Assembly: GCF_014529705.1 (NCBI RefSeq)
Contig: NZ_JAANIH010000015.1
Span: forward strand, 90,001-154,000
Source: Bradyrhizobium campsiandrae
Lineage (GTDB): Bacteria > Pseudomonadota > Alphaproteobacteria > Rhizobiales > Xanthobacteraceae
Direction: 5' to 3'
DNA: 64,000 bases
Positions 41,092 through 49,338 of the stretch are shown piece by piece. The position numbers and the translations under genes were made by a program. The notes below the pieces were generated by a model. That model was not told the origin of the DNA and made no database searches. It saw nothing but the letters and a program-made list of their open reading frames with translations. Every line of letters begins with the position of its first letter. The stretch's first letter is position 1.

Positions 41092-41733
41092 ATGGGCATC
41101 CCATCCGGTCGATCCTGCCCGTTGTCAGAGCCTCCTTCGAAAAGTTCTGTGCCCACTGAAGACGCGGACTCCGAGCCGCGGCCGGGGCGTGCGCGCAAGC
41201 CGATCGGCTGGTCGACCATCATCATCGCAGCACTGGTGGCCGTGAGCGTGGCTCTGGTCTGGCGGCGTGACGGCACCGACGGCGTCCTCGATATCCTCAC
41301 CCACGATCTCTCGTTGTTCGGAGGTATCCTGCCGCGCGTGCTGGCGGGCTGCCTGTTAGGGGCCTTCATTTCGGAGATCCTGCCGCACGAAAAGGTCTCC
41401 CGCTCGCTCGGGCCGAGCTCCGGCCTGATGGGCCTTCTGATCGGCACCGCCTTCGGCGCGATCCTGCCCGGCGGTCCCTTCACCGCCTATCCGGTGGCGA
41501 GCGCGCTGCTCGCGGTCGGCGCCGATTTCGGCGCCACCATCGCCATGGTCGTGAGTTGGACGCTGATCGGCTACGGCCGCGCGGTTGCCTGGGAGATCCC
41601 GATCATGGGCACCGATTTCACGCTGTGGCGGATCGTGATCTCACTGCCGCTGCCGGTGCTCGCAGGCGCGCTCGGCCGCTTTGTCTATGTCCGGCTCTAT
41701 CCGAAGCCGCCCGCAAAGGACGACGAGAATTGA
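41092..41733 (+). CDS. Half-size permease, first of a pair (COG0701-like)
   Basis: A polytopic membrane protein of about 213 residues, start uncertain (ATG at 41092; GTG at 41149 possible). One N-terminal helix (STIIIAALVAVSVALVWR), then a repeat unit: ILPRVLAGCLLGAFISEILP, RSLGPSSGLMGLL, GAILPGGPFTAYPVASALLA and AWEIPIMG. The PGGP loop is the mark of the COG0701 permease family, usually one chain of twice this size. The next gene encodes the matching half and starts inside this stop codon. Confidence 0.75.
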   Translation: MGIPSGRSCPLSEPPSKSSVPTEDADSEPRPGRARKPIGWSTIIIAALVAVSVALVWRRDGTDGVLDILTHDLSLFGGILPRVLAGCLLGAFISEILPHEKVSRSLGPSSGLMGLLIGTAFGAILPGGPFTAYPVASALLAVGADFGATIAMVVSWTLIGYGRAVAWEIPIMGTDFTLWRIVISLPLPVLAGALGRFVYVRLYPKPPAKDDEN

Positions 41734-42230
41734 GCGCAGCGCTCCTCATCGACATCCTGCTGTGGGGCTCGGTGTTCGGCGTCGGCCTGATCGCCTTTCG
41801 CCGCGGCCCGCCGGTGTTCAGGGCCTCGCTGCGCGAAGGTACGATGGATTTCATCAACATCGTGCCGCGCATTGCGCTCGGCGTGATCGGCTCCGGCTAC
41901 ATCGCCGCCATCATCCCGCAGGAGGTCATATCAGGCTGGCTCGGCCCCGACAGCGGCTGGCTCGGGGTTGCGGCTGCCGTGGTCGCCGGCGCCGCCACGC
42001 CTGGGGGGCCGGTGATCGGTTTTTCCATCGGCACGGTGGCGCTGAAGTCGGGCGGCGGGGTGCCTCAGGTGGTTGCCTACGTCGTCGCCTGGGCTCTGTT
42101 TGCCTTCCAACGGGTGATTTTGTGGGAAATCCCATTCATGCCTGCCCGTTTCGTCTGGTTCCGCTGTGCCGTTTCGGTCCCATTCCCGTTCGTCGCGGCC
42201 GCCATCGCGATGGTGATCGGCAAACCCTGA
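41730..42230 (+). CDS. Half-size permease, second of a pair
   Basis: A 166-residue membrane protein started by TTG in the preceding gene's stop codon (TTGA). It repeats the first protein's unit in order: IVPRIALGVIGSGYIAAIIP, SGWLGPDSGWLGV, GAATPGGPVIGFSIGTVALK, AWALFAFQRVILWEIPFMPA. The two therefore look like a split COG0701 permease working as a heterodimer. Solute unknown; the family includes organoarsenical and thiol-linked metalloid permeases. It ends 24 bases before the Zur-box-like palindrome. Confidence 0.75.
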   Translation: MSAALLIDILLWGSVFGVGLIAFRRGPPVFRASLREGTMDFINIVPRIALGVIGSGYIAAIIPQEVISGWLGPDSGWLGVAAAVVAGAATPGGPVIGFSIGTVALKSGGGVPQVVAYVVAWALFAFQRVILWEIPFMPARFVWFRCAVSVPFPFVAAAIAMVIGKP

Positions 42231-42253
42231 CCCACGGCGTGGACAGACGTAAT

Positions 42254-42266
42254 GTTATATTATAAC
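42254..42266. promoter_or_regulatory. Zur-box-like palindrome at the zinc operon promoter
   Basis: GTTATA-T-TATAAC is an exact palindrome with a single central base, within GTAATGTTATATTATAACGT. It matches the alphaproteobacterial Zur-box style and is a sharp AT island in GC-rich DNA. It ends 8 bases before the first ATG of the zinc operon and overlaps any -10 box (TAATGT 42250-42255, with CTGACC 16 bases upstream), so zinc-loaded Zur should block transcription. Confidence 0.75.
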
Positions 42267-42274
42267 GTCCCCGC

Positions 42275-42511
42275 ATGGTTCCCGCAGCCTCCCACGCCCA
42301 TCATCACGACCACGCCCATGGTCCCTCCCATGACCACGGGCATGCGCACGGCCACGACCACGTTCACGCCCATGTCCACGACGCAGCCTCGCCGCATCCG
42401 GCCCAGGACGCGCCCTGGTCGATCCTGCGCATGACCATGGCCGGCCGGCTCGCAGCCGCATCGGCGGTCTGCGCCGCGCTCTGGGGCGTCGTCTGGCTGG
42501 CGATGAGGTGA
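42275..42511 (+). CDS. His-rich small membrane protein, first gene of zinc operon
   Basis: A 78-residue protein. About residues 7-42 contain a dense His/Asp/Gly run (HAHHHDHAHG, HDHGHAHGHDHVHAHVHD), and the C-terminus is one membrane helix (AGRLAAASAVCAALWGVVWL). It thus resembles a membrane-tethered zinc sponge or chaperone, with the His part probably in the cytosol if the helix is a signal-anchor tail. No ribosome site precedes the ATG and the promoter palindrome is 8 bases away, so the mRNA may be leaderless. The ABC ATPase gene follows at once. Confidence 0.75.
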   Translation: MVPAASHAHHHDHAHGPSHDHGHAHGHDHVHAHVHDAASPHPAQDAPWSILRMTMAGRLAAASAVCAALWGVVWLAMR

Positions 42512-42513
42512 CC

Positions 42514-43269
42514 ATGGCCCAGCTCGCGTTCCGCAACGTCACGCTCGGCTATGACCGCCATCCGGCCGTCCACCATCTCAATGGCGAGGTCGCGCCAGGC
42601 GCACTGGTCGCGGTGATCGGCCCTAACGGCGCTGGCAAGTCGACCTTGCTGCGCGGCATCGTCGGTATCCTCAAGCCGCTCGACGGCAGCATCCATCTCG
42701 GCGGGTTAGACGCCCGTGATATCGCCTATCTGCCGCAGAGCGCGGACATCGACCGCACCTTCCCGATCTCGGTGTTCGATTTCGTCGGAACCGGCCTGTG
42801 GCGGGCGACCTCCCTGTTCGGCGGCATCGGCAAGGCCGCGCGCGAGAAGATCCTGCGCGCGATTGCGTCCGTCGGTCTCAACGGATTCGAGAACCGGCCC
42901 ATCGGCACGCTCTCCGGCGGGCAGATGCAGCGCGTGCTGTTCGCGCGCGTGCTGCTTCAGGATGCGCGCCTGATCGTGCTCGACGAGCCCTTCAACGCCA
43001 TCGACAGCAAGACCACGGTCGATTTGCTCGCGTTGGTGAAACACTGGCACGGCGAGGGCCGCACCGTGCTCGCCGCGCTCCACGACATGGAGATGGTGCG
43101 CACCCATTTCAGCGAGACGCTGATTCTGGCGCGCGGCCCCGTGGCGTGGGGACCGACGGCGGAGGTGCTGACGCCCGAGAACCTGATGGTCGCGATGCGG
43201 ATGTGCGAGGCCTTCGACGACACCGCCGCTGCCTGCGCGGCTGATGGCGTCAGTTCGCGAGCGGCGTGA
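42514..43269 (+). CDS. znuC: Zinc ABC transporter ATPase
   Basis: A 251-residue ABC ATPase of the metal-uptake (ZnuC/TroB/MntB) type. Walker A GPNGAGKST, Q-loop YLPQSADIDRTFPISV (typical of this family), signature LSGGQMQRV and Walker B LIVLDEPFNAID are intact; the switch His is in LAALHDMEMV. The ATG at 42514 has GAGG 6 nt upstream; a GTG at 42508 overlaps the preceding stop. Energises the ZnuB permease next door. Confidence 0.9.
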   Translation: MAQLAFRNVTLGYDRHPAVHHLNGEVAPGALVAVIGPNGAGKSTLLRGIVGILKPLDGSIHLGGLDARDIAYLPQSADIDRTFPISVFDFVGTGLWRATSLFGGIGKAAREKILRAIASVGLNGFENRPIGTLSGGQMQRVLFARVLLQDARLIVLDEPFNAIDSKTTVDLLALVKHWHGEGRTVLAALHDMEMVRTHFSETLILARGPVAWGPTAEVLTPENLMVAMRMCEAFDDTAAACAADGVSSRAA

Positions 43270-43275
43270 TCGCAC

Positions 43276-44145
43276 ATGGTCTATGACGCGCTGATCGGTC
43301 CGTTCACCGAATTCGAGTTCATGCGGCGGGCGCTCGCGGCCGTGATCGCGCTGTCGCTGGCGGGCGCGCCGATCGGCGTGTTCCTGATGCTGCGGCGGAT
43401 GAGTCTGGTCGGCGATGCCATGGCGCATGCGATCCTGCCCGGTGCCGCAATCGGTTTCCTGCTTTCCGGCCTCAATCTGTTCGCGATGACGGCAGGTGGC
43501 CTGATCGCGGGTTTTGCGGTCGCGATCCTCGCCGGCGTCGTCGCGCGCTCGACCGGGCTGAAGGAGGACGCTTCGCTCGCGACCTTCTATCTGGCCTCGC
43601 TGGCGCTCGGCGTCACCATCGTCTCGATCAAGGGCACCAATATCGACCTGCTGCACGTCTTGTTCGGCAACATCCTCGCGATGGACGACCAGACGCTGCT
43701 GGTGGTCGCCTTCAACGCCACCGTGACGCTGCTCGTGCTCGCCGTGATCTACCGCCCGCTGGTGATCGAGAGCGTCGATCCGCTGTTTTTGCGCACCGTC
43801 AGCCGCGCCGGAGGGCCAGCGCATCTTGCCTTCCTCGCGCTCGTCGTCGTCAACCTCGTCAACGGCTTCCAGGCCCTCGGCACGTTGCTGGCGGTCGGTT
43901 TGATGATCCTGCCGGCGGGGATCGCGCGGTTCTGGACGCGCGATCTCACCGCGATGATCTGTATCGCGGTCGTCGCGGCGGCTGTGGCAGGCTATGCCGG
44001 CCTCGTGCTGTCGTTCCAGACCCGCGTGCCGTCGGGTCCTGCGATCATTCTGGTGGCGACGGTGCTCTACATCGTCTCTGTGCTGTTCGGCCGCGTCGGC
44101 GGTGTCGTCAGGCAGATGTTTCCCGGCCGGCATCTGGAGGCGTGA
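43276..44145 (+). CDS. znuB: Zinc ABC transporter permease
   Basis: A 289-residue inner-membrane protein of the ABC-3 family with about eight or nine predicted helices. Family blocks are GAPIGVFLMLRRMSLVGDAM and AHAILPGAAIGFLLSG near the N-terminus, then NGFQALGTLLAVGLMILPAG. It forms the zinc channel with ZnuC and receives zinc from ZnuA. It begins 6 bases after znuC and ends overlapping znuA. Confidence 0.9.
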   Translation: MVYDALIGPFTEFEFMRRALAAVIALSLAGAPIGVFLMLRRMSLVGDAMAHAILPGAAIGFLLSGLNLFAMTAGGLIAGFAVAILAGVVARSTGLKEDASLATFYLASLALGVTIVSIKGTNIDLLHVLFGNILAMDDQTLLVVAFNATVTLLVLAVIYRPLVIESVDPLFLRTVSRAGGPAHLAFLALVVVNLVNGFQALGTLLAVGLMILPAGIARFWTRDLTAMICIAVVAAAVAGYAGLVLSFQTRVPSGPAIILVATVLYIVSVLFGRVGGVVRQMFPGRHLEA

Positions 44146-45011
44146 CGGTGCGCTTCCTGCTGCTCCTTGCCTCGCTTCTGATGGTCTCGCCGCTGCACGC
44201 CGCGGAACGGTTTAACGTCGTCGCGAGCTTCTCGATCCTGGCCGACTTCGTCCGCAACGTCGGAGGTGACCGGATCAACCTGACTACGCTGGTCGGCCCC
44301 GACAGCGACGTGCATGTCTATACGCCCGCGCCAGGCGATGCGAAGCGCATCGCCGAGGCGAGGCTCGTCATCGTTAACGGGCTTGGCCTCGAGGGCTGGC
44401 TGCCGCGCCTCGTTCAATCCTCCGGCAGCAAGGCGCAACTGGTCACCGCAAGCGCAGGTATCTCGCCGTTGAAGCTGGGCGCGGCGCTCGATCCCCATGC
44501 CTGGCAGTCGGTGCCGAATGCCAGGATCTACGTCGCCGACATCGCCAAAGCGCTCACCGCCGCCGACCCTGACGACGCGGAATTCTTCCGCACCCAGGAA
44601 AAGGCCTATCTGGACAAGCTCGACGCGCTGGACCGCGAGGTCCGCGAGGCCATCGGCAAAATTCCGGCCGAGCGGCGCAAGGTGATCTCCACCCATGACG
44701 CCTTCGGCTATTTCGGCGCCGAATACGGCATCCAGTTCATCGCGCCGCTTGGGGTTTCCACCGAGACCGAGCCCAGCGCGCGGGACATCGCTGCCATCAT
44801 CGGCCAGATCAAGGCCCAGAAAATCCCCGCCGTTTTCCTGGAAAATATCAGCGACGATCGCCTGATCCGGCGGATCGCGGCCGAGACAGGGGCCAAGGTC
44901 GGCGGGACCCTGATTTCGGACAGTTTGACCGGCGAAAAGGGGCCTGCACCCACTTACATTGACATGGTCAGGCACAATATAAAGGCCCTGACCAGCGCGC
45001 TTGACCAATGA
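44142..45011 (+). CDS. znuA: Zinc ABC transporter substrate-binding protein
   Basis: A 289-residue cluster A-I metal receptor (GTG start overlapping the znuB stop; a GTG two codons on has the better-spaced GGAGG). Signal peptide FLLLLASLLMVSPLHAA. Metal ligands are His in VGPDSDVHVYTPAPGD, His in DPHAWQSVPNARI, His in VISTHDAFGYFG and an acidic residue near TLISDSLTG. It lacks the long His-rich loop of many ZnuA proteins, as in AztC-type receptors, so zinc delivery by a chaperone is possible. The His-rich first gene of this operon may compensate. Confidence 0.88.
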   Translation: MTVRFLLLLASLLMVSPLHAAERFNVVASFSILADFVRNVGGDRINLTTLVGPDSDVHVYTPAPGDAKRIAEARLVIVNGLGLEGWLPRLVQSSGSKAQLVTASAGISPLKLGAALDPHAWQSVPNARIYVADIAKALTAADPDDAEFFRTQEKAYLDKLDALDREVREAIGKIPAERRKVISTHDAFGYFGAEYGIQFIAPLGVSTETEPSARDIAAIIGQIKAQKIPAVFLENISDDRLIRRIAAETGAKVGGTLISDSLTGEKGPAPTYIDMVRHNIKALTSALDQ

Positions 45012-45065
45012 GGCAGGGGCCACCCCGCCTGGCGTCGCGCGAAAGCCCGATAGTCCGGAGTTGTT

Positions 45066-46115
45066 ATGTCTGAAGCGACCTCCCAGAAGATTCCCGTGAC
45101 CGTGCTGACCGGCTATCTCGGGGCCGGCAAGACCACGCTTTTGAACCGCATCCTGTCGGAAAACCACGGCAAGAAATACGCCGTCATCGTCAACGAATTC
45201 GGCGAGATCGGGATCGACAACGACCTCATCATCGGCGCCGATGAGGAAGTGTTCGAGATGAACAATGGCTGCATCTGCTGCACCGTGCGCGGCGACCTCG
45301 TCCGCATCATGGACGGGTTGATGAAGCGCAAGGGCAAGTTCGACGCCATCATCGTCGAGACGACAGGGCTTGCCGATCCGGCGCCTGTCGCCCAGACCTT
45401 CTTCGTCGACGAGGACGTGCAGAAGAACGCCCGGCTCGATGCGGTGGTCACGGTCGCCGACGCCAAATGGCTGTCCGACCGGCTCAAGGACGCGCCCGAG
45501 GCCAAGAACCAGATCGCTTTCGCCGACGTCATCGTGCTGAACAAGACCGATCTCGTCACCAAGGGCGAATTGGCGGAGGTCGAGGCCCGCATCCGCGGCA
45601 TCAACCCCTATGCGAAGCTGCATCGCACCGAGCGCTGCTCGGTGGCGCTGGCCGACGTGCTCGACCGCGGCGCGTTCGACCTCGACCGCATCCTCGACAT
45701 CGAGCCCTCGTTCCTGGAGGCCGATGATCACGACCACGACCATGATCATCACCACCATCACGACCACGATCATCACCATCATGATCACGGCCACGGCCTG
45801 AAGCACTATCACGACGAGGACATGCAATCGCTGTCGCTCAAGACCGACAAGCCGCTCGATCCAAACGTGTTCATGCCCTGGCTGCAGAACCTGGTGCAGG
45901 TCGAGGGCGGCAAGATCCTGCGTTCCAAGGGCATCCTCGCCTTCCACGACGACGACGACCGCTACGTCTTCCAGGGCGTCCACATGATGCTGGAGGGCGA
46001 CCACCAGCGGAAGTGGAAGGACGGCGAGAAGCGCGAGAGTCGCCTCGTCTTCATCGGCCGCGAATTGCCCGAAGAGGCGATCCGCAAGGGTTTTGAGAGC
46101 TGCATCGTCTCGTGA
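45066..46115 (+). CDS. COG0523 GTPase with His-rich loop, zinc metallochaperone-like
   Basis: A 349-residue CobW/COG0523 GTPase. Walker A GYLGAGKTTLL, the family's metal motif Cys69-x-Cys71-Cys72 (NNGCICCTVRGD), VETTGLADPAPV and NKTD are present. A run of mostly His and Asp (about 220-250, DHDHDHHHHHDHDHHHHDHG) precedes the CobW C-terminal domain. Zur-controlled members of this family deliver zinc to essential enzymes under starvation, which fits the operon position here. It is 54 bases after znuA. Confidence 0.9.
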   Translation: MSEATSQKIPVTVLTGYLGAGKTTLLNRILSENHGKKYAVIVNEFGEIGIDNDLIIGADEEVFEMNNGCICCTVRGDLVRIMDGLMKRKGKFDAIIVETTGLADPAPVAQTFFVDEDVQKNARLDAVVTVADAKWLSDRLKDAPEAKNQIAFADVIVLNKTDLVTKGELAEVEARIRGINPYAKLHRTERCSVALADVLDRGAFDLDRILDIEPSFLEADDHDHDHDHHHHHDHDHHHHDHGHGLKHYHDEDMQSLSLKTDKPLDPNVFMPWLQNLVQVEGGKILRSKGILAFHDDDDRYVFQGVHMMLEGDHQRKWKDGEKRESRLVFIGRELPEEAIRKGFESCIVS

Positions 46116-47134
46116 TGAAAGAGTTTACGCCCCCTCCCGATTCCGCCTCGATCGTCTCCGTCACCGACCGCGTCAAGCCTGTGACCATTGGTATGGGCGT
46201 GACCTCGGTGCATTTCCTCGGGCCTCGCGCCGCCTTCGTCGGCGGCGAGGAGAACGTAGCGCTCGTTGACGCCAAGGGCGAGATCGGCAAGGTCGCCGTA
46301 CACAGCGGCGGCATCCTCTCGACCGCCTCCGACGGCAAGCGCCTCATCATGGGCGGCGACGACGGCAAGGTCGTCGCGCTCGATGCCAATGGCGAGGTGA
46401 CACTGCTCGCCACCGATCCGAAGCGACGCTGGATCGATGCTGTGGCGCTGCATCCCGACGGCGCCTACGCCTGGTCGGCCGGCAAGACCGCGACCGTCAA
46501 GAGCGGCAAGAACGAGGAGAAGTCGCTCGATGTGCCCTCGACCGTCGGCGGCCTTGCGTTCGCCCCGAAGGGCCTGCGGCTCGCGATCGCGCATTACAAC
46601 GGCGCGACGCTGTGGTTTCCCAACATGGAAGGCTCGGCCGAATTCCTGCCTTGGGCCGGCTCCCATCTCGGCGTCACCTTCAGCCCGGACAACAAGTTCC
46701 TGGTCACGAGCATGCATGAGGCGGCGCTGCATGGCTGGCGTCTCGCCGACAACAGGCACATGCGCATGACCGGCTATCCTGGCCGCGTCCGCTCGATGTC
46801 CTGGAGCGCGGGCGGCAAGGGGCTGGCGACCTCGGGCGCGGACACCGTCATCATCTGGCCGTTCGGCAGCAAGGACGGTCCGATGGGCAAGGAGCCCGCG
46901 ATGCTGGCTCCGCTGCAGGCGCGCGTCGCCGTGGTCGCCTGCCACCCGAAGAACGACATTCTGGCCTGCGGCTACAGCGACGGCACCGTGCTGATGGTGC
47001 GGCTGGAGGACGGCGCGGAGATCCTGGTCCGCCGCAATGGCACGCCGCCGGTCGCCGGGCTCGCCTGGAATGCCAAGGGCACACTGCTGGCCTTCGCCGA
47101 CGAAAATGGGGACGGCGGGCTGCTGGAGCTTTAA
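46115..47134 (+). CDS. WD40-repeat protein, last gene of zinc operon
   Basis: A 339-residue beta-propeller with about six or seven WD40-like blades, e.g. LIMGGDDGKVVALD, LAIAHYNGATLWFP, SGADTVIIWPFG, LACGYSDGTVLMVRL. No signal peptide, so cytosolic. The ATG overlaps the preceding GTPase stop (TGATG), which implies coupled translation and a linked function, perhaps as a scaffold or client for the GTPase. No metal-binding His cluster is visible. Confidence 0.82.
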   Translation: MKEFTPPPDSASIVSVTDRVKPVTIGMGVTSVHFLGPRAAFVGGEENVALVDAKGEIGKVAVHSGGILSTASDGKRLIMGGDDGKVVALDANGEVTLLATDPKRRWIDAVALHPDGAYAWSAGKTATVKSGKNEEKSLDVPSTVGGLAFAPKGLRLAIAHYNGATLWFPNMEGSAEFLPWAGSHLGVTFSPDNKFLVTSMHEAALHGWRLADNRHMRMTGYPGRVRSMSWSAGGKGLATSGADTVIIWPFGSKDGPMGKEPAMLAPLQARVAVVACHPKNDILACGYSDGTVLMVRLEDGAEILVRRNGTPPVAGLAWNAKGTLLAFADENGDGGLLEL

Positions 47135-47152
47135 ACGGTCATCCGTCAGGCC

Positions 47153-47241
47153 GTAGGGTGGGCAAAGGCGCTCTTGCGCCGTGCCCACGGTCTTTCTCCT
47201 TTAACAAAAGCCGTGGGCACGCTTCGCTTTGCCCACCCTAC
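47153..47241. repeat. REP-like palindromic element, family D copy 2
   Basis: An 89-base unit opening GTAGGGTGGGCAAAGGCGCT and closing CGCTTTGCCCACCCTAC, with ends identical to the copy at 21751-21837 and a different centre. It separates the zinc operon from mgtC and could end transcription by its hairpin. Confidence 0.85.
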
Positions 47242-47255
47242 GGCGGCCGACATTC

Positions 47256-47975
47256 ATGCGCTTTCTCACGACCTTCCAGCTTGCTGACTTTCTCGACACG
47301 CTGGTCAGCCTGTTCACGGCCTTCGTGCTGGGCACGCTGATCGGCGCCGAGCGGCAATATCGCCAGCGCACCGCCGGCCTCCGTACCAACGTGCTGGTTG
47401 CGGTCGGCGCTGCGGCCTTCGTCGATCTCGCCATGCATCTGGACGGCGCCGATGGCGCTGTCAGGGTGATTGCCTATGTCGTCTCCGGCATCGGCTTCCT
47501 GGGCGCCGGCGTCATCATGAAGCAGGGCATGGACGTGCGAGGCCTCAACACCGCCGCGACGCTGTGGTCCTCGGCCGCGGTCGGTTCCTGCGCCGGGGCC
47601 GATATGGTCGCGCAGGCGGCGGCGCTCACGGTGTTCGTGATCGCCGGCAACACGATGCTGCGGCCGCTGGTCAATGCCATCAACCGCATTCCGCTGAACG
47701 AGAAGGCGCTGGAGGCGACCTATTACTTCAAGCTCGCGGTCACCTCCGACGCACTCCCCGATATGCGCGACCGCCTCGTCGACAAGCTCGAGGCCGCGAA
47801 ATATTCGGTGGCCGATATCGAGGTGGTCGAGATCGGCGACGACGACCTGCTGGAGATCGTCGCGAAGCTGGTCGCGACGGCGGTGGATCCGAACGAGCTG
47901 AACGCGGTCGCGACCGATCTTCAGCATTTGCCCGGTGTCCGCCACGCCACCTGGGAAGTCAGCACGACGGAGTAA
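47256..47975 (+). CDS. mgtC: MgtC/SapB family membrane protein
   Basis: A 239-residue protein. The N-terminal MgtC domain has four or five helices with LGTLIGAERQYRQRTAGLRT, the VGAAAFVDLA segment and GIGFLGAGVIMKQG; the C-terminal cytosolic part (about 150-239) is an ACT-like domain (YYFKLAVTSDALPDMRDRLV). Homologs regulate membrane potential or ATPase activity during low magnesium and intracellular life. ATG at 47256 follows a REP element; no ribosome site is strong. Confidence 0.9.
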   Translation: MRFLTTFQLADFLDTLVSLFTAFVLGTLIGAERQYRQRTAGLRTNVLVAVGAAAFVDLAMHLDGADGAVRVIAYVVSGIGFLGAGVIMKQGMDVRGLNTAATLWSSAAVGSCAGADMVAQAAALTVFVIAGNTMLRPLVNAINRIPLNEKALEATYYFKLAVTSDALPDMRDRLVDKLEAAKYSVADIEVVEIGDDDLLEIVAKLVATAVDPNELNAVATDLQHLPGVRHATWEVSTTE

Positions 47976-48071
47976 GCGCGGCGTTTGGGCTGGCGCGGGT
48001 TCCCGCCTGCTCGGCCCCGGAACCGGCGCGCCCCAGTTTCGTTGATCCCCCGGATAAAGGCGGTGATCGAC

Positions 48072-48404
48072 ATGCCCGGCCAGAACGACAAGCGCAACCT
48101 GAAGCTCGACCTGATGATTGCCTGTTCGCTGTTCGCAGCAGGCGTCGTGGTGTCCGTGATGTCGCTGGCGCAAATCCGTGCCGAGAGCAGGACCGAATTA
48201 GCGCAGGCAACCCAGCCCCTCCAGGGCACGCCGTCCAATGATCAGGACAAGACGCCCGCAGAGGCAAAACCCGGCGGCGACCGGCCGACCACGCCGGCCC
48301 CGGAGCCAGCGCGGCCCGACCCGCAGACGCAGGGCGCGGCGACCAAGCCTGCATTGCCGCCGGCCCCGGCCGAGAAGGTCGCGCCTCCGATCAAAGAAAA
48401 GTAG
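48072..48404 (+). CDS. Hypothetical protein with one membrane helix and Pro-rich tail
   Basis: A 110-residue protein: basic N-terminus, one membrane helix (LDLMIACSLFAAGVVVSVMS) and a long Ala/Pro/Lys/Glu tail (PEPARPDPQTQG, ALPPAPAEKVAPP). The layout is N-in with a periplasmic low-complexity tail. The start is uncertain (GTG at 48063 also possible). I do not recognise the family. Confidence 0.5.
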   Translation: MPGQNDKRNLKLDLMIACSLFAAGVVVSVMSLAQIRAESRTELAQATQPLQGTPSNDQDKTPAEAKPGGDRPTTPAPEPARPDPQTQGAATKPALPPAPAEKVAPPIKEK

Positions 48405-48520
48405 GCCCGAGGACCCGCTCATTGTGACGCGCTTTTGACGGCAGGTGCCGATTATACCGTCTCGCATCGGCCAGCGGCCCGCTCCATAATCTGTCCGACC
48501 TAGGACAGATGGGGCCTTCC

Positions 48521-49261
48521 ATGAAGATCGAAGACGTCCGCCGCACCGCCTATTCGATGCCGCTCACCAACCCGTCATTTCCGCCGGGACCATATCGCTT
48601 CTTCAATCGCGAATATTTCATCATCACCTACAGGACCGATCCCGAAGCCCTTGCCGCCATCGTGCCGGAGCCGCTCGAGGTGGCCGAGCCGGTGGTGAAA
48701 TACGAATTCATCCGCATGCCCGACTCGACCGGTTTTGGCGATTACACCGAGACCGGGCAGGTAATCCCGGTCCGCTTCAAGGGTGAGCTCGGCGCCTACA
48801 CTCACGCGATGTATCTCGACGACGAAGGTCCGATCGCCGGCGGCCGCGAGCTGTGGGGCTTTCCGAAGAAGCTGGCGCGGCCCAAGATCGAGGTCGAGAG
48901 CGACGTGCTGGTCGGCTCACTGCATTATGGCTCGGTGCTCTGTGCCTCCGCGACCATGGGCTACAAGCACCGCAAGGTCGACCTTGATGCGGTGCTGCAG
49001 CCGATGAAGGCACCGAACTTCATCCTGAAGATCATCCCGCATGTCGATGGTAGCCCTCGGATCTGCGAGCTGGTGCGCTTCCATCTCGAGGACATCACGT
49101 TGAAGGAAGCCTGGACCGGCCCCGCCGCGCTCGGCCTGTTTCCCCACGCGCTGTGTGACGTCGCCCGCCTGCCGGTCCGCGAGGTGATCTCGGCGCTGCA
49201 CTACAAGGCCGACCTGACGCTCGGGCTCGGCAGCGTCGCGTTCGACTATTTGGCGAAGTAA
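48521..49261 (+). CDS. adc: Acetoacetate decarboxylase
   Basis: A 246-residue decarboxylase that converts acetoacetate to acetone and CO2 through a Schiff base. The catalytic Lys region is [12 protein letters not shown], preceded by the acidic [10 protein letters not shown] segment; the rest follows the family's beta-rich pattern ([19 protein letters not shown]). Start at [11 protein letters not shown] (48521). It converges on hss with a strong bidirectional terminator between. Confidence 0.92.
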   Translation: MKIEDVRRTAYSMPLTNPSFPPGPYRFFNREYFIITYRTDPEALAAIVPEPLEVAEPVVKYEFIRMPDSTGFGDYTETGQVIPVRFKGELGAYTHAMYLDDEGPIAGGRELWGFPKKLARPKIEVESDVLVGSLHYGSVLCASATMGYKHRKVDLDAVLQPMKAPNFILKIIPHVDGSPRICELVRFHLEDITLKEAWTGPAALGLFPHALCDVARLPVREVISALHYKADLTLGLGSVAFDYLAK

Positions 49262-49286
49262 GGCGCAAAAGGCGGTTCGCGAAACA

Positions 49287-49315
49287 AAAATGCCCGGCTT
49301 GAGGCCGGGCATTTT
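49287..49315. terminator. Bidirectional terminator between adc and hss
   Basis: A 12-bp perfect stem AAAATGCCCGGC/GCCGGGCATTTT with a 5-base loop. A-tracts on one side and T-tracts on the other serve both convergent genes. Confidence 0.85.
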
Positions 49316-49338
49316 GGTCGGTCCGTGGTCGGGCGCAA

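Noticed and set aside
45721..45800. Simple-sequence DNA repeat in the GTPase gene
   Set aside because: It encodes the His/Asp metal-binding loop in frame, so it is a coding feature and not a separate repeat.
44067..46004. Minus-strand 645-codon open frame
   Set aside because: It covers znuA and the COG0523 gene in antisense; Val/Met-rich runs are just the reverse of the His-coding repeats.
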